Below, in pieces: positions 41,768-48,954 of a stretch of DNA of 64,000 nt. Position 1 is the stretch's first letter. Each line of letters starts with the position of its first letter. This stretch comes from CAIZQW01 sp942493055. GTDB lineage: Bacteria > Verrucomicrobiota > Kiritimatiellia > RFP12 > UBA1067. Made by a program: the position numbers and the translations under genes. Under the pieces are notes generated by a model. That model was given only the letters and a program-made list of their open reading frames with translations. It was not told the DNA's origin and searched no databases. Location of the stretch: assembly GCA_942493055.1 (NCBI GenBank), contig OW818680.1:5270001-5334000 (forward strand). The letters run 5' to 3'.

Positions 41768-43159
41768 CTACTCACTTGTTAATGTCTTGCCATCCCTGAC
41801 CGTTTGCTCGAGTTCTCTTCGTTGAGCCTCTGCCTGCATCAATAAACGGATCATCTCTCCGCTTTTCTTGCCGGAGGCGAAGGCCTGCAGAAACGCAACA
41901 TAACTCTCAGCCAGGTCGTTCAATTTTTCATCGCGCCCAATCGCGCCCATCCGTATCCATTTGGCCTGGCCGACTGCTGCCTTCCGGAACAGGGGGTCCT
42001 GAGCATGCTGGATCAACTCCTGGAAGGTGATGCACGGCTTGCTATGATCGAAGAACTTACCATAATCGGATGGATAAATCAATAGGCTTGACCGAAAGCG
42101 CTCAATAACGCCTTGGGTGGTCGTCCCCGGCTTGATTACCTTTTGGGAGAGGGTCAGCAACCAAAGGTCCAAATCCGCATCCAGTTTCTCTAGGTCAGAG
42201 GCCCCTGTGATCGCTGTGCAGATGCGCTCAGGTGTCCAGTCGTCCCCCTGCGCGGCGGCTTTGATTAAGGTGTCAAGAACGGGTTTCTCTTCAAGTGTTT
42301 TCCGCTCCGAGAGATAGGCGACCATGACGGTTCCCAAGGCAGGTTCCGTGTCGGAGCCGTTTTTGGCCGCAAGCAGCTCTGCTGCGGAGGGTAGCGCGGC
42401 GTGCGACCAAAGGGAGAATACACGGTCGATGTCAGCCGTCCACGTGGCTTGATCCATCTTCCGGATCACACCCTCAGCCATCCAGGCGGGCAATTTGGTC
42501 AGCGTCGACTCGTTCCCCCCGCCGCTTGAGACCAGCCAGGAGCGATAGAAGCCGAGCCAGACCGCGCGTCGCACCTGCAACAAGTCTGCGGCTTCCGGGT
42601 CCGGAAGCTCAATGCGCTCAATGACTTCCTCTTGCGACAGGCGGACACGGGAGGAGAGCACGCGCTTGTCACCATTTTTCTGGTTGCCGATAAAAATATG
42701 GATCGATGCCGGCGGGTTGGTGAACGAGAGGCGTGCCGCCCGGAAAAAATCGGCGCGCGCGTTGTCGACAAACAAGAGCACTGGCGTCCGGTAGCCCGCC
42801 ATGGCGATGGAGGAGCGCACGCAGATCATCCGGTCGCTCGACCATATCGGCGCAGCCGGCATGAGGCTGCGAGGCGACATCAAGCTGGCCGGCGGAGCAG
42901 AGGTCTGCGCCACGCAGGCGCAGGCTGTCAAAAGAGATAAGATGGCTGCTAGGGGAACAGGAATAAAAGAATGGAATGATTTGGAAAGAAATACTGGAAT
43001 GTTGGAATACTGGAAAACTGGAAGAAGGTGCCCTCGGGAGGGACGAGCGTCTGCTCGTCCAAGGCACGCAGACGCGTGCCCCTCCCATATTTGCGATTTG
43101 TCTTTCCCCATCATTCCGACATTCCCATATTCCAACATTTCAGTTGAAGTTATCGACAT
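41768..43159 (-). CDS. Secreted protein of unknown function; N-terminus encoded by a repeat element
   Basis: 463 residues if the ATG at 43159 is used. The first ~55 residues are translated straight from the inverted-repeat element at 42996-43141 (GHASACLGRADARPSRG). Just after it comes a secretion-like hydrophobic segment (PLAAILSLLTACACVAQ), which has no ATG, GTG or TTG codon before it within reach after the element. The native start may have been displaced by the repeat; a TTG inside the hydrophobic segment is the nearest alternative. The rest (LPAWMAEGVIRKMDQ, YLSERKTLEEKPVLDTLIK, PSDYGKFF) is like no family I know; LPAWMAEG resembles the region after HEXXH in metallopeptidases, but no HEXXH is present. 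It precedes argH by 3 bp. Confidence 0.6.
   Translation of the reverse strand: MSITSTEMLEYGNVGMMGKDKSQIWEGHASACLGRADARPSRGHLLPVFQYSNIPVFLSKSFHSFIPVPLAAILSLLTACACVAQTSAPPASLMSPRSLMPAAPIWSSDRMICVRSSIAMAGYRTPVLLFVDNARADFFRAARLSFTNPPASIHIFIGNQKNGDKRVLSSRVRLSQEEVIERIELPDPEAADLLQVRRAVWLGFYRSWLVSSGGGNESTLTKLPAWMAEGVIRKMDQATWTADIDRVFSLWSHAALPSAAELLAAKNGSDTEPALGTVMVAYLSERKTLEEKPVLDTLIKAAAQGDDWTPERICTAITGASDLEKLDADLDLWLLTLSQKVIKPGTTTQGVIERFRSSLLIYPSDYGKFFDHSKPCITFQELIQHAQDPLFRKAAVGQAKWIRMGAIGRDEKLNDLAESYVAFLQAFASGKKSGEMIRLLMQAEAQRRELEQTVRDGKTLTSE
42996..43141. mobile_element. 146-bp inverted-repeat element with twin-hairpin core
   Basis: Ends GGAATGTTGGAATA (42996-43009) and its inverse (43128-43141) match at 13 of 14, with weaker pairing continuing inward. 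The core is clamped by GGGAG (43036-43040) and CTCCC (43082-43086) around an 8-bp hairpin (GGACGAGC, loop GTCT at 43049-43052) and a 7-bp hairpin (GGCACGC, loop AGAC at 43070-43073). Including the closing pairs, CGTCTG and CAGACG are exact complements. It lies over the 5' end of the minus-strand gene and upstream of the divergent DUF116 gene. Confidence 0.6.
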
Positions 43160-43295
43160 GAGCCTTCTCGTTAAAAAGTTGAAGGGAGTATTATGGCATA
43201 TCCGCTGAAAATTAAAAAGACTTTTTGGCTTTTCCGAGCGACCCTCAATGCGCTATACTCAAACCTATATGCAAGAGGTTTTGCACAGGAAAAAA

Positions 43296-44870
43296 ATGGC
43301 GGGTCCCATCGTCCCACAGGAGAAAGCGCGTCGAATGGAGTTGAACGACGCGGTTTTGGCGTATGTGGCACGGGAGTCTTTGGTCCCGCCTCTGACAGCG
43401 GACGAACTCAACGCGCATGCGCAATGCGCTGCAGCGGTCGCCCAAATGACGCATGCCGAGTTGCCGTATGTCATGCTCTTGCTGAATAATGCGCTCTGGG
43501 CGGACGTCGTTGCCGGCATACCGTGCGAACGCAGGCTTTTATTGCTGCCGCAATGCCTCTCCCACGTGCCTGAATGCAAGGCAGAGCGGGATGGACTCGG
43601 CTTGCTCTGTGCGCAATGCGGACAATGCGATATCGGCACCTTGCAGATCGAGGCAGACCGGCTGGGGTATGTGACCCTGGTCGCGGAAGGCACGACTGTT
43701 GTCAGCAAGCTGCTGACGAGCGGCAAGATCGACGCGGTGATCGGTATCGGATGTCTGGATTCGCTCCAGCGGATTTTCCCCCTGATGAATGCGCACGCGA
43801 TCCCCGGGCAGGGTGTTCCGCTCTTGGAGGAGGGGTGTGTGCGAACCACGCTGGATCTTGAGGAAGCCCTGCACATGCTGCGGATTCGGAAGCAGAGCGC
43901 GGATGTCAGGCGGGTCGATTTAGAGTATGTGTCCGAACTGGTCTCGTGTTGGTTTCTCGAAGCGTCGCTGCGCGAAGCGAGTGGTGCGCCCAAGACGGAG
44001 CCGCAACGGATTGCCCTCGCGTGGATGATGATTGGCGGCAAACGCTGGCGTCCCATGCTGACCGCCGCGGTCTTTCATGTTGCAGGCGGCGAAATCGAGA
44101 AGATCCGCCATGCGGCCATTGGCGTGGAGTGTTTTCACAAGGCATCCCTGATCCATGATGACATCGAAGATAGCGATGACCAGCGGTATGGCATTCCGAC
44201 GGTACATAAGCAGTATGGTGTCCCGGCCGCCATCAACGCAGGCGATTTCTTGATTGGCGAAGGGTATCGCCTGATCGCCTCTTCTGAATTTTCGGGCGAT
44301 ACGCGCGCCGCGATGACCTTGGTCGCTGCCAAGGGCCATTGCGAACTGAGTATGGGGCAGGGGGAGGAACTGGCCTTTTGCCGCAAACCGTCACCCGTGA
44401 CAGAGAACGAGGTGCTCCGCATTTACGAGCAGAAGACGGCGGCAGCATTCGAAGTCGCCTTGCTCGTGGGCGCGCGCGCGGCAGGTGTCGATGAGACGAC
44501 GTGCCAGCAGCTCTCGGCCTTCAGCCGTGCGGTGGGAACCGCTTACCAGTTGCAGGATGACATCGAAGATTTCCGCTCGGCGCCTGGACGTGCTGCAGAC
44601 CTGCTCTCGCTTCGTCCGACCATCTATCTGGCCGTGGCATGTGCCAGCGACCATCCGGAGGTCCGGGCAGCCATGCACGCGGTCTGGACAGGCGATGTCC
44701 AGGGCCGCATGCGCCTGATACAGGCCATCACCGATTCCGGACTCCAGACGCGTGTCGATCTGCTCTTCGAGCACTACCGCCATGAATCCGAACGCGTCAT
44801 CTCTTCGATCCAGCATACCGGCCTCAAGCGCCTCCTGCGCCGCCTCCTCACCAAAATGCTCTCGCGCTGA
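43296..44870 (+). CDS. DUF116 / polyprenyl synthase fusion
   Basis: 524 residues from the ATG at 43296, chosen for AGGA five bases upstream; frames from 43248 and 43269 have no such site. Residues ~1-195 match the DUF116 type: a Cys-rich patch (LPQCLSHVPECK, then CAQCGQCDIG) that may bind a metal or iron-sulfur centre, and VIGIGCLDSLQ. Residues ~210-524 are an all-alpha polyprenyl diphosphate synthase with both Asp-rich motifs, DDIED at 288-292 and DDIED at 421-425, and GGKRWRPML. The second domain should add isopentenyl units to allylic diphosphates. The role of DUF116 is not established. A TATACT lies at 43254-43259. The fusion suggests the two functions act together, perhaps in quinone or carrier-lipid synthesis. 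Confidence 0.85.
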   Translation: MAGPIVPQEKARRMELNDAVLAYVARESLVPPLTADELNAHAQCAAAVAQMTHAELPYVMLLLNNALWADVVAGIPCERRLLLLPQCLSHVPECKAERDGLGLLCAQCGQCDIGTLQIEADRLGYVTLVAEGTTVVSKLLTSGKIDAVIGIGCLDSLQRIFPLMNAHAIPGQGVPLLEEGCVRTTLDLEEALHMLRIRKQSADVRRVDLEYVSELVSCWFLEASLREASGAPKTEPQRIALAWMMIGGKRWRPMLTAAVFHVAGGEIEKIRHAAIGVECFHKASLIHDDIEDSDDQRYGIPTVHKQYGVPAAINAGDFLIGEGYRLIASSEFSGDTRAAMTLVAAKGHCELSMGQGEELAFCRKPSPVTENEVLRIYEQKTAAAFEVALLVGARAAGVDETTCQQLSAFSRAVGTAYQLQDDIEDFRSAPGRAADLLSLRPTIYLAVACASDHPEVRAAMHAVWTGDVQGRMRLIQAITDSGLQTRVDLLFEHYRHESERVISSIQHTGLKRLLRRLLTKMLSR

Positions 44871-44891
44871 GCGTCAGGGGATTAAGGGTTC

Positions 44892-45182
44892 TTCACGGGT
44901 TGTCGAAAATTTCACCGCAAAAGCCGCAAAATGTTGCGTGTCTATCTCATCCGCCTCACCCGTGAATACACGGACGGCGGAATGGATAGCCACGCGGAGG
45001 AAGAGAAAGGGTGGCATCCAAGGAGAATCGGCGGGGATTGTTTTCTGTAGTGTCAAATTCATTTTCAGCGCAAATGTTCGCTCCGCCGTCCGTGTATTCA
45101 CGGGTGAGGCGGGCGTGACATTTGCGCTCCTTTAGCGGTTTTTGCGCTAAAACTCGAAGCAATTTTTTTCACAAACCGTGAA
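44892..45182. repeat. ~290-bp inverted-repeat element, copy B
   Basis: Ends TTCACGGGTTGTCGAAA (44892-44908) and the inverse form at 45164-45182 form the terminal repeats. Two long hairpin arms, each more than 25 bp with interruptions, close loops AATA and TATT, which are complementary. It is the reverse orientation of copy A at 32254-32690 and matches it closely in both arms, while the centre differs. The region has no gene of its own. Confidence 0.78.
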
Positions 45183-45190
45183 GAAACGGA

Positions 45191-45718
45191 TTAAGGCTCA
45201 TAGTGAAACTGATATTCCGCCGTTGAAAGCCTGTGATAAAGCTCTTCCTCGTTTGCTAGTGTCGGGGAGGCATTGACGACTTTTGAAAACCCTTCCCATA
45301 TGCCGAACCAGCCCAGCGGCACGAGCAAGATCTCCAGCAGCTTCACCACAAGCTCAGAAACAAGACCAAAGTAGGAGATGAGTGTAATGGAGCTGAGGGA
45401 GACGATGCCGACCAAGACAAAGGTGCTGCCTCTGGCTTTTGTGCGATGAATGTCGTGCCTCTTCTGCAGGGCCTTATCCCTGAAATGTTTGCGGAGCCTG
45501 CGAATCACCATCTGCTCGGATTGTTCGTCCTTCAAACTTTTCGGAGCGTAAAAGGAGAGGAGGAGTGCACCTTTCGGTGTTTCGCGATATCGTTTCTTAA
45601 GTTCGTTGACAAAGTCTTCCGACAGGGCCCTTTCGTCCAGCGGACGCGGGTCGAAATCAGAGAAGATGTCATCCCAGACATCAAGGATTAAGGAGATCTC
45701 TTTTAATGCTTCACTCAT
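45191..45718 (-). CDS. Two-helix membrane protein, unknown function
   Basis: 175 residues from the ATG at 45718, which overlaps the stop of the upstream gene (ATGA). A longer frame exists but would run far into that gene. A hydrophilic N-terminal half with an acidic cluster (DVWDDIFSDFDPRPLDERAL) and basic helices (RRLRKHFRDKALQKRHD) leads to two transmembrane helices (about 107-130 and 135-152) and a short tail. The pattern recalls membrane proteins of unknown function found as coupled pairs in many bacteria, but I cannot name the family. It should act together with the gene before it. Confidence 0.65.
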   Translation of the reverse strand: MSEALKEISLILDVWDDIFSDFDPRPLDERALSEDFVNELKKRYRETPKGALLLSFYAPKSLKDEQSEQMVIRRLRKHFRDKALQKRHDIHRTKARGSTFVLVGIVSLSSITLISYFGLVSELVVKLLEILLVPLGWFGIWEGFSKVVNASPTLANEEELYHRLSTAEYQFHYEP

Positions 45719-46155
45719 AGGGCTAACTCCTCCCAGAAATGGCGTAGGTATCGCACGCTCGAGAGTGTGAGCGCCAAGCCAATCGCGATATAAAGAATCG
45801 CCAGATAGTGCTTCGGAAGCGCGGAATGACGCAGGAGGAGGCCAAGGATAATCATCACGGGAATAAGCAGATAGCTCTTCCATGGCATGAACGAAAAGAC
45901 GCATTTTTTTTCATCCGATGGAAGGATACGTCCCAGATTCTTGTCCACGATCCTCAAGAACCCAAAGTGATGAATGAACAGTGCAAGGACAACCCCGGCA
46001 CCAGCAAAAAGGGCTTGGTTAACCTCTACGGCCTCCCGCAGCCAGGAAATTGCCAAAAACACGAGCATGCAGCCCACACCCAGCCAAAGCCCGCCTGCAA
46101 GAAAGAGCAGGACAGCCTTGGGCACAGCAGGCTTATATTTTTTAATGTCGATCAC
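45715..46155 (-). CDS. Four-helix membrane protein, unknown function
   Basis: 146 residues with about four transmembrane helices (near 13-37, 45-65, 92-110 and 115-133) and a short basic start (MIDIKKYKPAVPKA). The N-terminal motif KYKPAVPKA followed by a Gly-rich helix is one I have seen in a widespread uncharacterised membrane family. Its stop overlaps the start of the downstream two-helix protein by four bases, so the two are made together. It is divergent from the DUF4143 ATPase, with the tandem repeats at 46218-46339 between them. Confidence 0.7.
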   Translation of the reverse strand: MIDIKKYKPAVPKAVLLFLAGGLWLGVGCMLVFLAISWLREAVEVNQALFAGAGVVLALFIHHFGFLRIVDKNLGRILPSDEKKCVFSFMPWKSYLLIPVMIILGLLLRHSALPKHYLAILYIAIGLALTLSSVRYLRHFWEELAL

Positions 46156-46217
46156 AAGGGTTGTTAAGGTTATCTCTTTTATGCGGATTAATCAAGCGAT
46201 TGGAAGCATGAATGCAC

Positions 46218-46339
46218 AAAAGTTCGTCACTTTTTTGCAGGTGCAAGAACGAAAGTTCGTCATCTTTTTGCAAGTAAATAGCAAAAGTTCGATTCCTTTT
46301 TGCAGTTAAAATCGCAAAAGACGGTTGCTTTTTGCAATA
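46218..46339. repeat. Four tandem imperfect repeats, ~32-bp period
   Basis: Units of the form GCAAAAGTTCG...CTTTTTGCA end at 46239, 46272, 46303 and 46336 (spacing 33, 31 and 33). Each unit is itself an inverted repeat (GCAAAA with TTTTTGC). They lie in the divergent region before the DUF4143 ATPase. Three helical turns per unit would put all copies on one face of the DNA, as in operator arrays. Confidence 0.6.
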
Positions 46340-46393
46340 GAACCTGTTACGATTAGGGTGTTTTAACTCGCCAGATCTAGTGAAGGAGACGTC

Positions 46394-47695
46394 ATGAAAC
46401 GTTTTGCAATCCAAAGACTTAAGGCATGGAAAGAGGGGCTAAATCGTAAGCCGCTTATTCTCAGCGGAGCTAGGCAGGTGGGCAAGACCTGGCTGATGAA
46501 GACGTTTGGGAAAGAGGATTTTAAGAATGTCGCGTATATTAACTTTGACGGAAATCCCAGGATGCAGCAGTTGTTTTCCTTGGATTATAGCATCCCTCGT
46601 CTTTTGAGTGGCCTTCAGGCCGAGTCCTCTACCGTGATCAAGCCGGGTGAAACCCTCATCATTTTCGATGAAGTCCAAACGAATCCGGCAGCTTTGACGT
46701 CGCTCAAATATTTTTGCGAGGAGGCTCCGGATTATGCGATTATTGCCGCAGGCTCTCTTCTCGGGGTGTCGATGCAACACGGCACGGGGTTTCCTGTTGG
46801 AAAAGTGGATACGCTCGACCTTTACCCGATGAGCTTCACTGAGTTTCTTGAAGCACTCGGGGAGAGCCAGCTCGTCAAGATGCTGGAGAGCCGGGATTGG
46901 GAACTCATCACCGCGTTCAAGAGCAAGTATATCGATTGGCTTCGCAATTATTATTTTGTGGGTGGGATGCCGGAAGCCGTTGCTGTATTCAGTGAGCGTC
47001 GGGCATACTCAGAGGTCCGGCATGTGCAGCAACGTCTGATCCGGGACTACGAGCGGGACTTTTCAAAGCACGCCCCCAAGGAATGTGTTTCTCGGTTAAG
47101 CTTGTTGTGGAACTCTATTCCGGCACAACTCTCAAAGGAGAACAAAAAGTTCTTCTACGGTATGGTTCGGGAAAGCGCAAGAGCCAAAGATTTTGAGGCT
47201 GCCATGCAATGGTTGATCGGGGCTGGACTGATTTACAAGGTAGACAATGTATCTAAACCGAACATTCCTCTCTCAGCTTATACAGAAGCTTCCTTTAAAC
47301 TCTTTACACTGGATGTCGGATTGCTCACGGCTCAATGCCGTCTGGACGCGAAGACATTGCTTGAAGGTAATGCAATTTTCACGGAATTTAAAGGTGCCCT
47401 GACCGAGCAGTATGTGCAGCAGCAGCTTCGAGCGGAGTGTGATATCCTGCCGAACTACTGGTCGTCATCCAGTGGCAATGCAGAGGTCGACTTTCTCTTC
47501 CAGGCAGGACAGGGGGTCATCCCTGTTGAAGTCAAGGCCGAAGAAAACCTTCGGGCGAAGAGCCTGAAAGCGTATTACCAGAAATTCTCTCCCAAAATAT
47601 CCATCCGCACCTCCATGTCTGATTACCGTAAAGAGGCGTGGCTGCTCAATCTGCCGCTTTACGCGATCGGACAGATTCAAAAAGAATGTGAATAA
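46394..47695 (+). CDS. ATP-binding protein of the AAA_14/DUF4143 family
   Basis: 433 residues with GGAGA-type ribosome-binding site (GAAGGAGAC) before the ATG. The N-terminal P-loop SGARQVGKTW covers residues 24-33, followed by the Walker B-like LIIFDEVQ and AAGSLLGV (sensor region). The C-terminal part is the DUF4143 domain with a nuclease-like end: GNAEVDFLF and IPVEVKAEENLRAKSL carry the D...ExK pattern of PD-(D/E)XK enzymes. These ATPases are common and often variable between strains; some have been proposed to be linked to toxin-antitoxin or defence functions, which I do not assert. The PLD-like gene starts 5 bp after the stop. Confidence 0.88.
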   Translation: MKRFAIQRLKAWKEGLNRKPLILSGARQVGKTWLMKTFGKEDFKNVAYINFDGNPRMQQLFSLDYSIPRLLSGLQAESSTVIKPGETLIIFDEVQTNPAALTSLKYFCEEAPDYAIIAAGSLLGVSMQHGTGFPVGKVDTLDLYPMSFTEFLEALGESQLVKMLESRDWELITAFKSKYIDWLRNYYFVGGMPEAVAVFSERRAYSEVRHVQQRLIRDYERDFSKHAPKECVSRLSLLWNSIPAQLSKENKKFFYGMVRESARAKDFEAAMQWLIGAGLIYKVDNVSKPNIPLSAYTEASFKLFTLDVGLLTAQCRLDAKTLLEGNAIFTEFKGALTEQYVQQQLRAECDILPNYWSSSSGNAEVDFLFQAGQGVIPVEVKAEENLRAKSLKAYYQKFSPKISIRTSMSDYRKEAWLLNLPLYAIGQIQKECE

Positions 47696-47700
47696 TCCCT

Positions 47701-48234
47701 ATGACAGAATTCATCTCAGACCGGCAGATTTATGAGCGGGTGATCCGGGATCTGGCGCCCCATGCGGAGCGGCAGTTGTGGATCGCGACGGCGGATATCA
47801 AGGACATGTACACGGAGCACACCGGCAAGGGGCGCGGCATGATCCCGTTCCTGGAGGTAATCGCTGATCTCATCGTGCGCGGCGTGGAGGTGCGGCTGAT
47901 CCATGCCAAGGAGCCCGGGCCCGCCTTCAGAAAGGACTTTGATAAATATCCGCTCTTGATTGATGGCCTTGAACGGATGATCTGTCCGCGGGTCCACTTC
48001 AAGTGTGTCATCATCGATGGCAAGACCGCCTATCTCGGCAGCGCTAACCTTACGGGCGCGGGCATGGGTGCCAAGAGTGTGAAACGCCGCAATTTTGAAA
48101 ACGGCATCCTGACCGACGCGCCAGCGATTATCGCTCCGCTCATCGAGCAGTTCGATGCGGTCTGGCGCGGTGACTTTTGCACGGCGTGCGACCGCAAAGA
48201 ACACTGCTCCGACTGTCCGTTGGTTGGCGCATAA
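47701..48234 (+). CDS. PLD-like protein with one HKD motif and a four-Cys tail
   Basis: 177 residues. H99, K101 and D106 (HFKCVIIDGK, then YLGSANLTGAG) form one HKD motif of the phospholipase D superfamily, which includes nucleases and phosphodiesterases. Single-HKD proteins such as bacterial Nuc act as dimers. The C-terminus has C160, C163, C169 and C172 (C-x2-C-x5-C-x2-C), probably a small zinc site. No signal peptide is visible, so it is probably cytoplasmic. It starts 5 bp after the DUF4143 ATPase, so the two may act together, possibly on DNA. Confidence 0.8.
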   Translation: MTEFISDRQIYERVIRDLAPHAERQLWIATADIKDMYTEHTGKGRGMIPFLEVIADLIVRGVEVRLIHAKEPGPAFRKDFDKYPLLIDGLERMICPRVHFKCVIIDGKTAYLGSANLTGAGMGAKSVKRRNFENGILTDAPAIIAPLIEQFDAVWRGDFCTACDRKEHCSDCPLVGA

Positions 48235-48252
48235 GCACAAAGCATTTCTCGC

Positions 48253-48281
48253 TTGCATACCTTCCTGGAAGTATGTATAAT
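48253..48281 (+). promoter_or_regulatory. Promoter with TetR-type operator for the efflux operon
   Basis: TTGCAT (48253-48258), 17-bp spacer, TATAAT (48276-48281). The spacer is filled by a dyad: CATAC (48256-48260) and GTATG (48271-48275) with ten bases between. The AcrR operator of E. coli has the same CATAC-N10-GTATG core, so autorepression by the TetR protein is likely. Confidence 0.7.
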
Positions 48282-48313
48282 GCGCACTTCATTTGACACA
48301 CGGGAAGGTGACT

Positions 48314-48925
48314 ATGGCGAGACGAACCAAGGCGGAGGCGGAACAGACACGGCAGCAGATCCTGAAGGCGGCCCTTGATCTGTTCGTTGAAAAAGGGTAT
48401 GAGCGTGCGACGTTCGAGGACGTAGCCGAGCGTATCGGGTTGAGTAAAGGGGCGGTCTATTGGCATTTCAAGAGCAAGCCGGACTTGTTCGCCGCGCTTG
48501 TCGAAGACATAACCGCCAAGCACAACGCGCAGATCGCAGCCCTGTTGTCCGAGCCTGTTTCCCTGGAGGGGCTGGTCTCTCATTTTGTCGCGCGTGCGGA
48601 GTTGCTGGTGAGCAAGCCAATCAACCGTAAATTTATCAAGATGATGTTTAGCATGGATTGGCCGGCAGCGAAATTTGTCTCTATCAAGCGCCGTCTGCGC
48701 GAGAGCGGAACAGGCCCGTTTGAGCTCATCGAAAAAACATTGGCGACGTTACAGCAAAAAGGCGAGATCAGGAAGGGGGCCGATATCGCCACAACTTCTG
48801 CAGCGCTGGGAGCCCTGTGGCTGGGGGCGATGAAAATGCAGATTGATCAGTGCCTGGATGCGGATCTATCAGCATCCATCAAGCTGGGATTCACGGCAAT
48901 CATCAACGCCATTCGAGCCTCATAA
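48314..48925 (+). CDS. TetR-family repressor of the RND efflux operon
   Basis: 203 residues from the ATG at 48314 (GGAAGG eight bases upstream). The N-terminal helix-turn-helix is of AcrR type: TRQQILKAALDLFVEKGYERATFEDVAERIGLSKGAVYWHF in short pieces, residues ~10-55. The C-terminal half is the ligand domain, with the usual helical pattern. It precedes the membrane fusion, RND and outer-membrane genes on one strand, and a dyad operator lies in its promoter, so it probably represses the whole operon and is released by exported compounds. Family members of this type bind hydrophobic drugs. Confidence 0.9.
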   Translation: MARRTKAEAEQTRQQILKAALDLFVEKGYERATFEDVAERIGLSKGAVYWHFKSKPDLFAALVEDITAKHNAQIAALLSEPVSLEGLVSHFVARAELLVSKPINRKFIKMMFSMDWPAAKFVSIKRRLRESGTGPFELIEKTLATLQQKGEIRKGADIATTSAALGALWLGAMKMQIDQCLDADLSASIKLGFTAIINAIRAS

Positions 48926-48954
48926 TTTTTTGAATAATGGAGAATAATCACGGA

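Noticed and set aside
46218..46339. CRISPR array
   Set aside because: Only four degenerate units, repeats not identical, spacers too short and no cas genes nearby.
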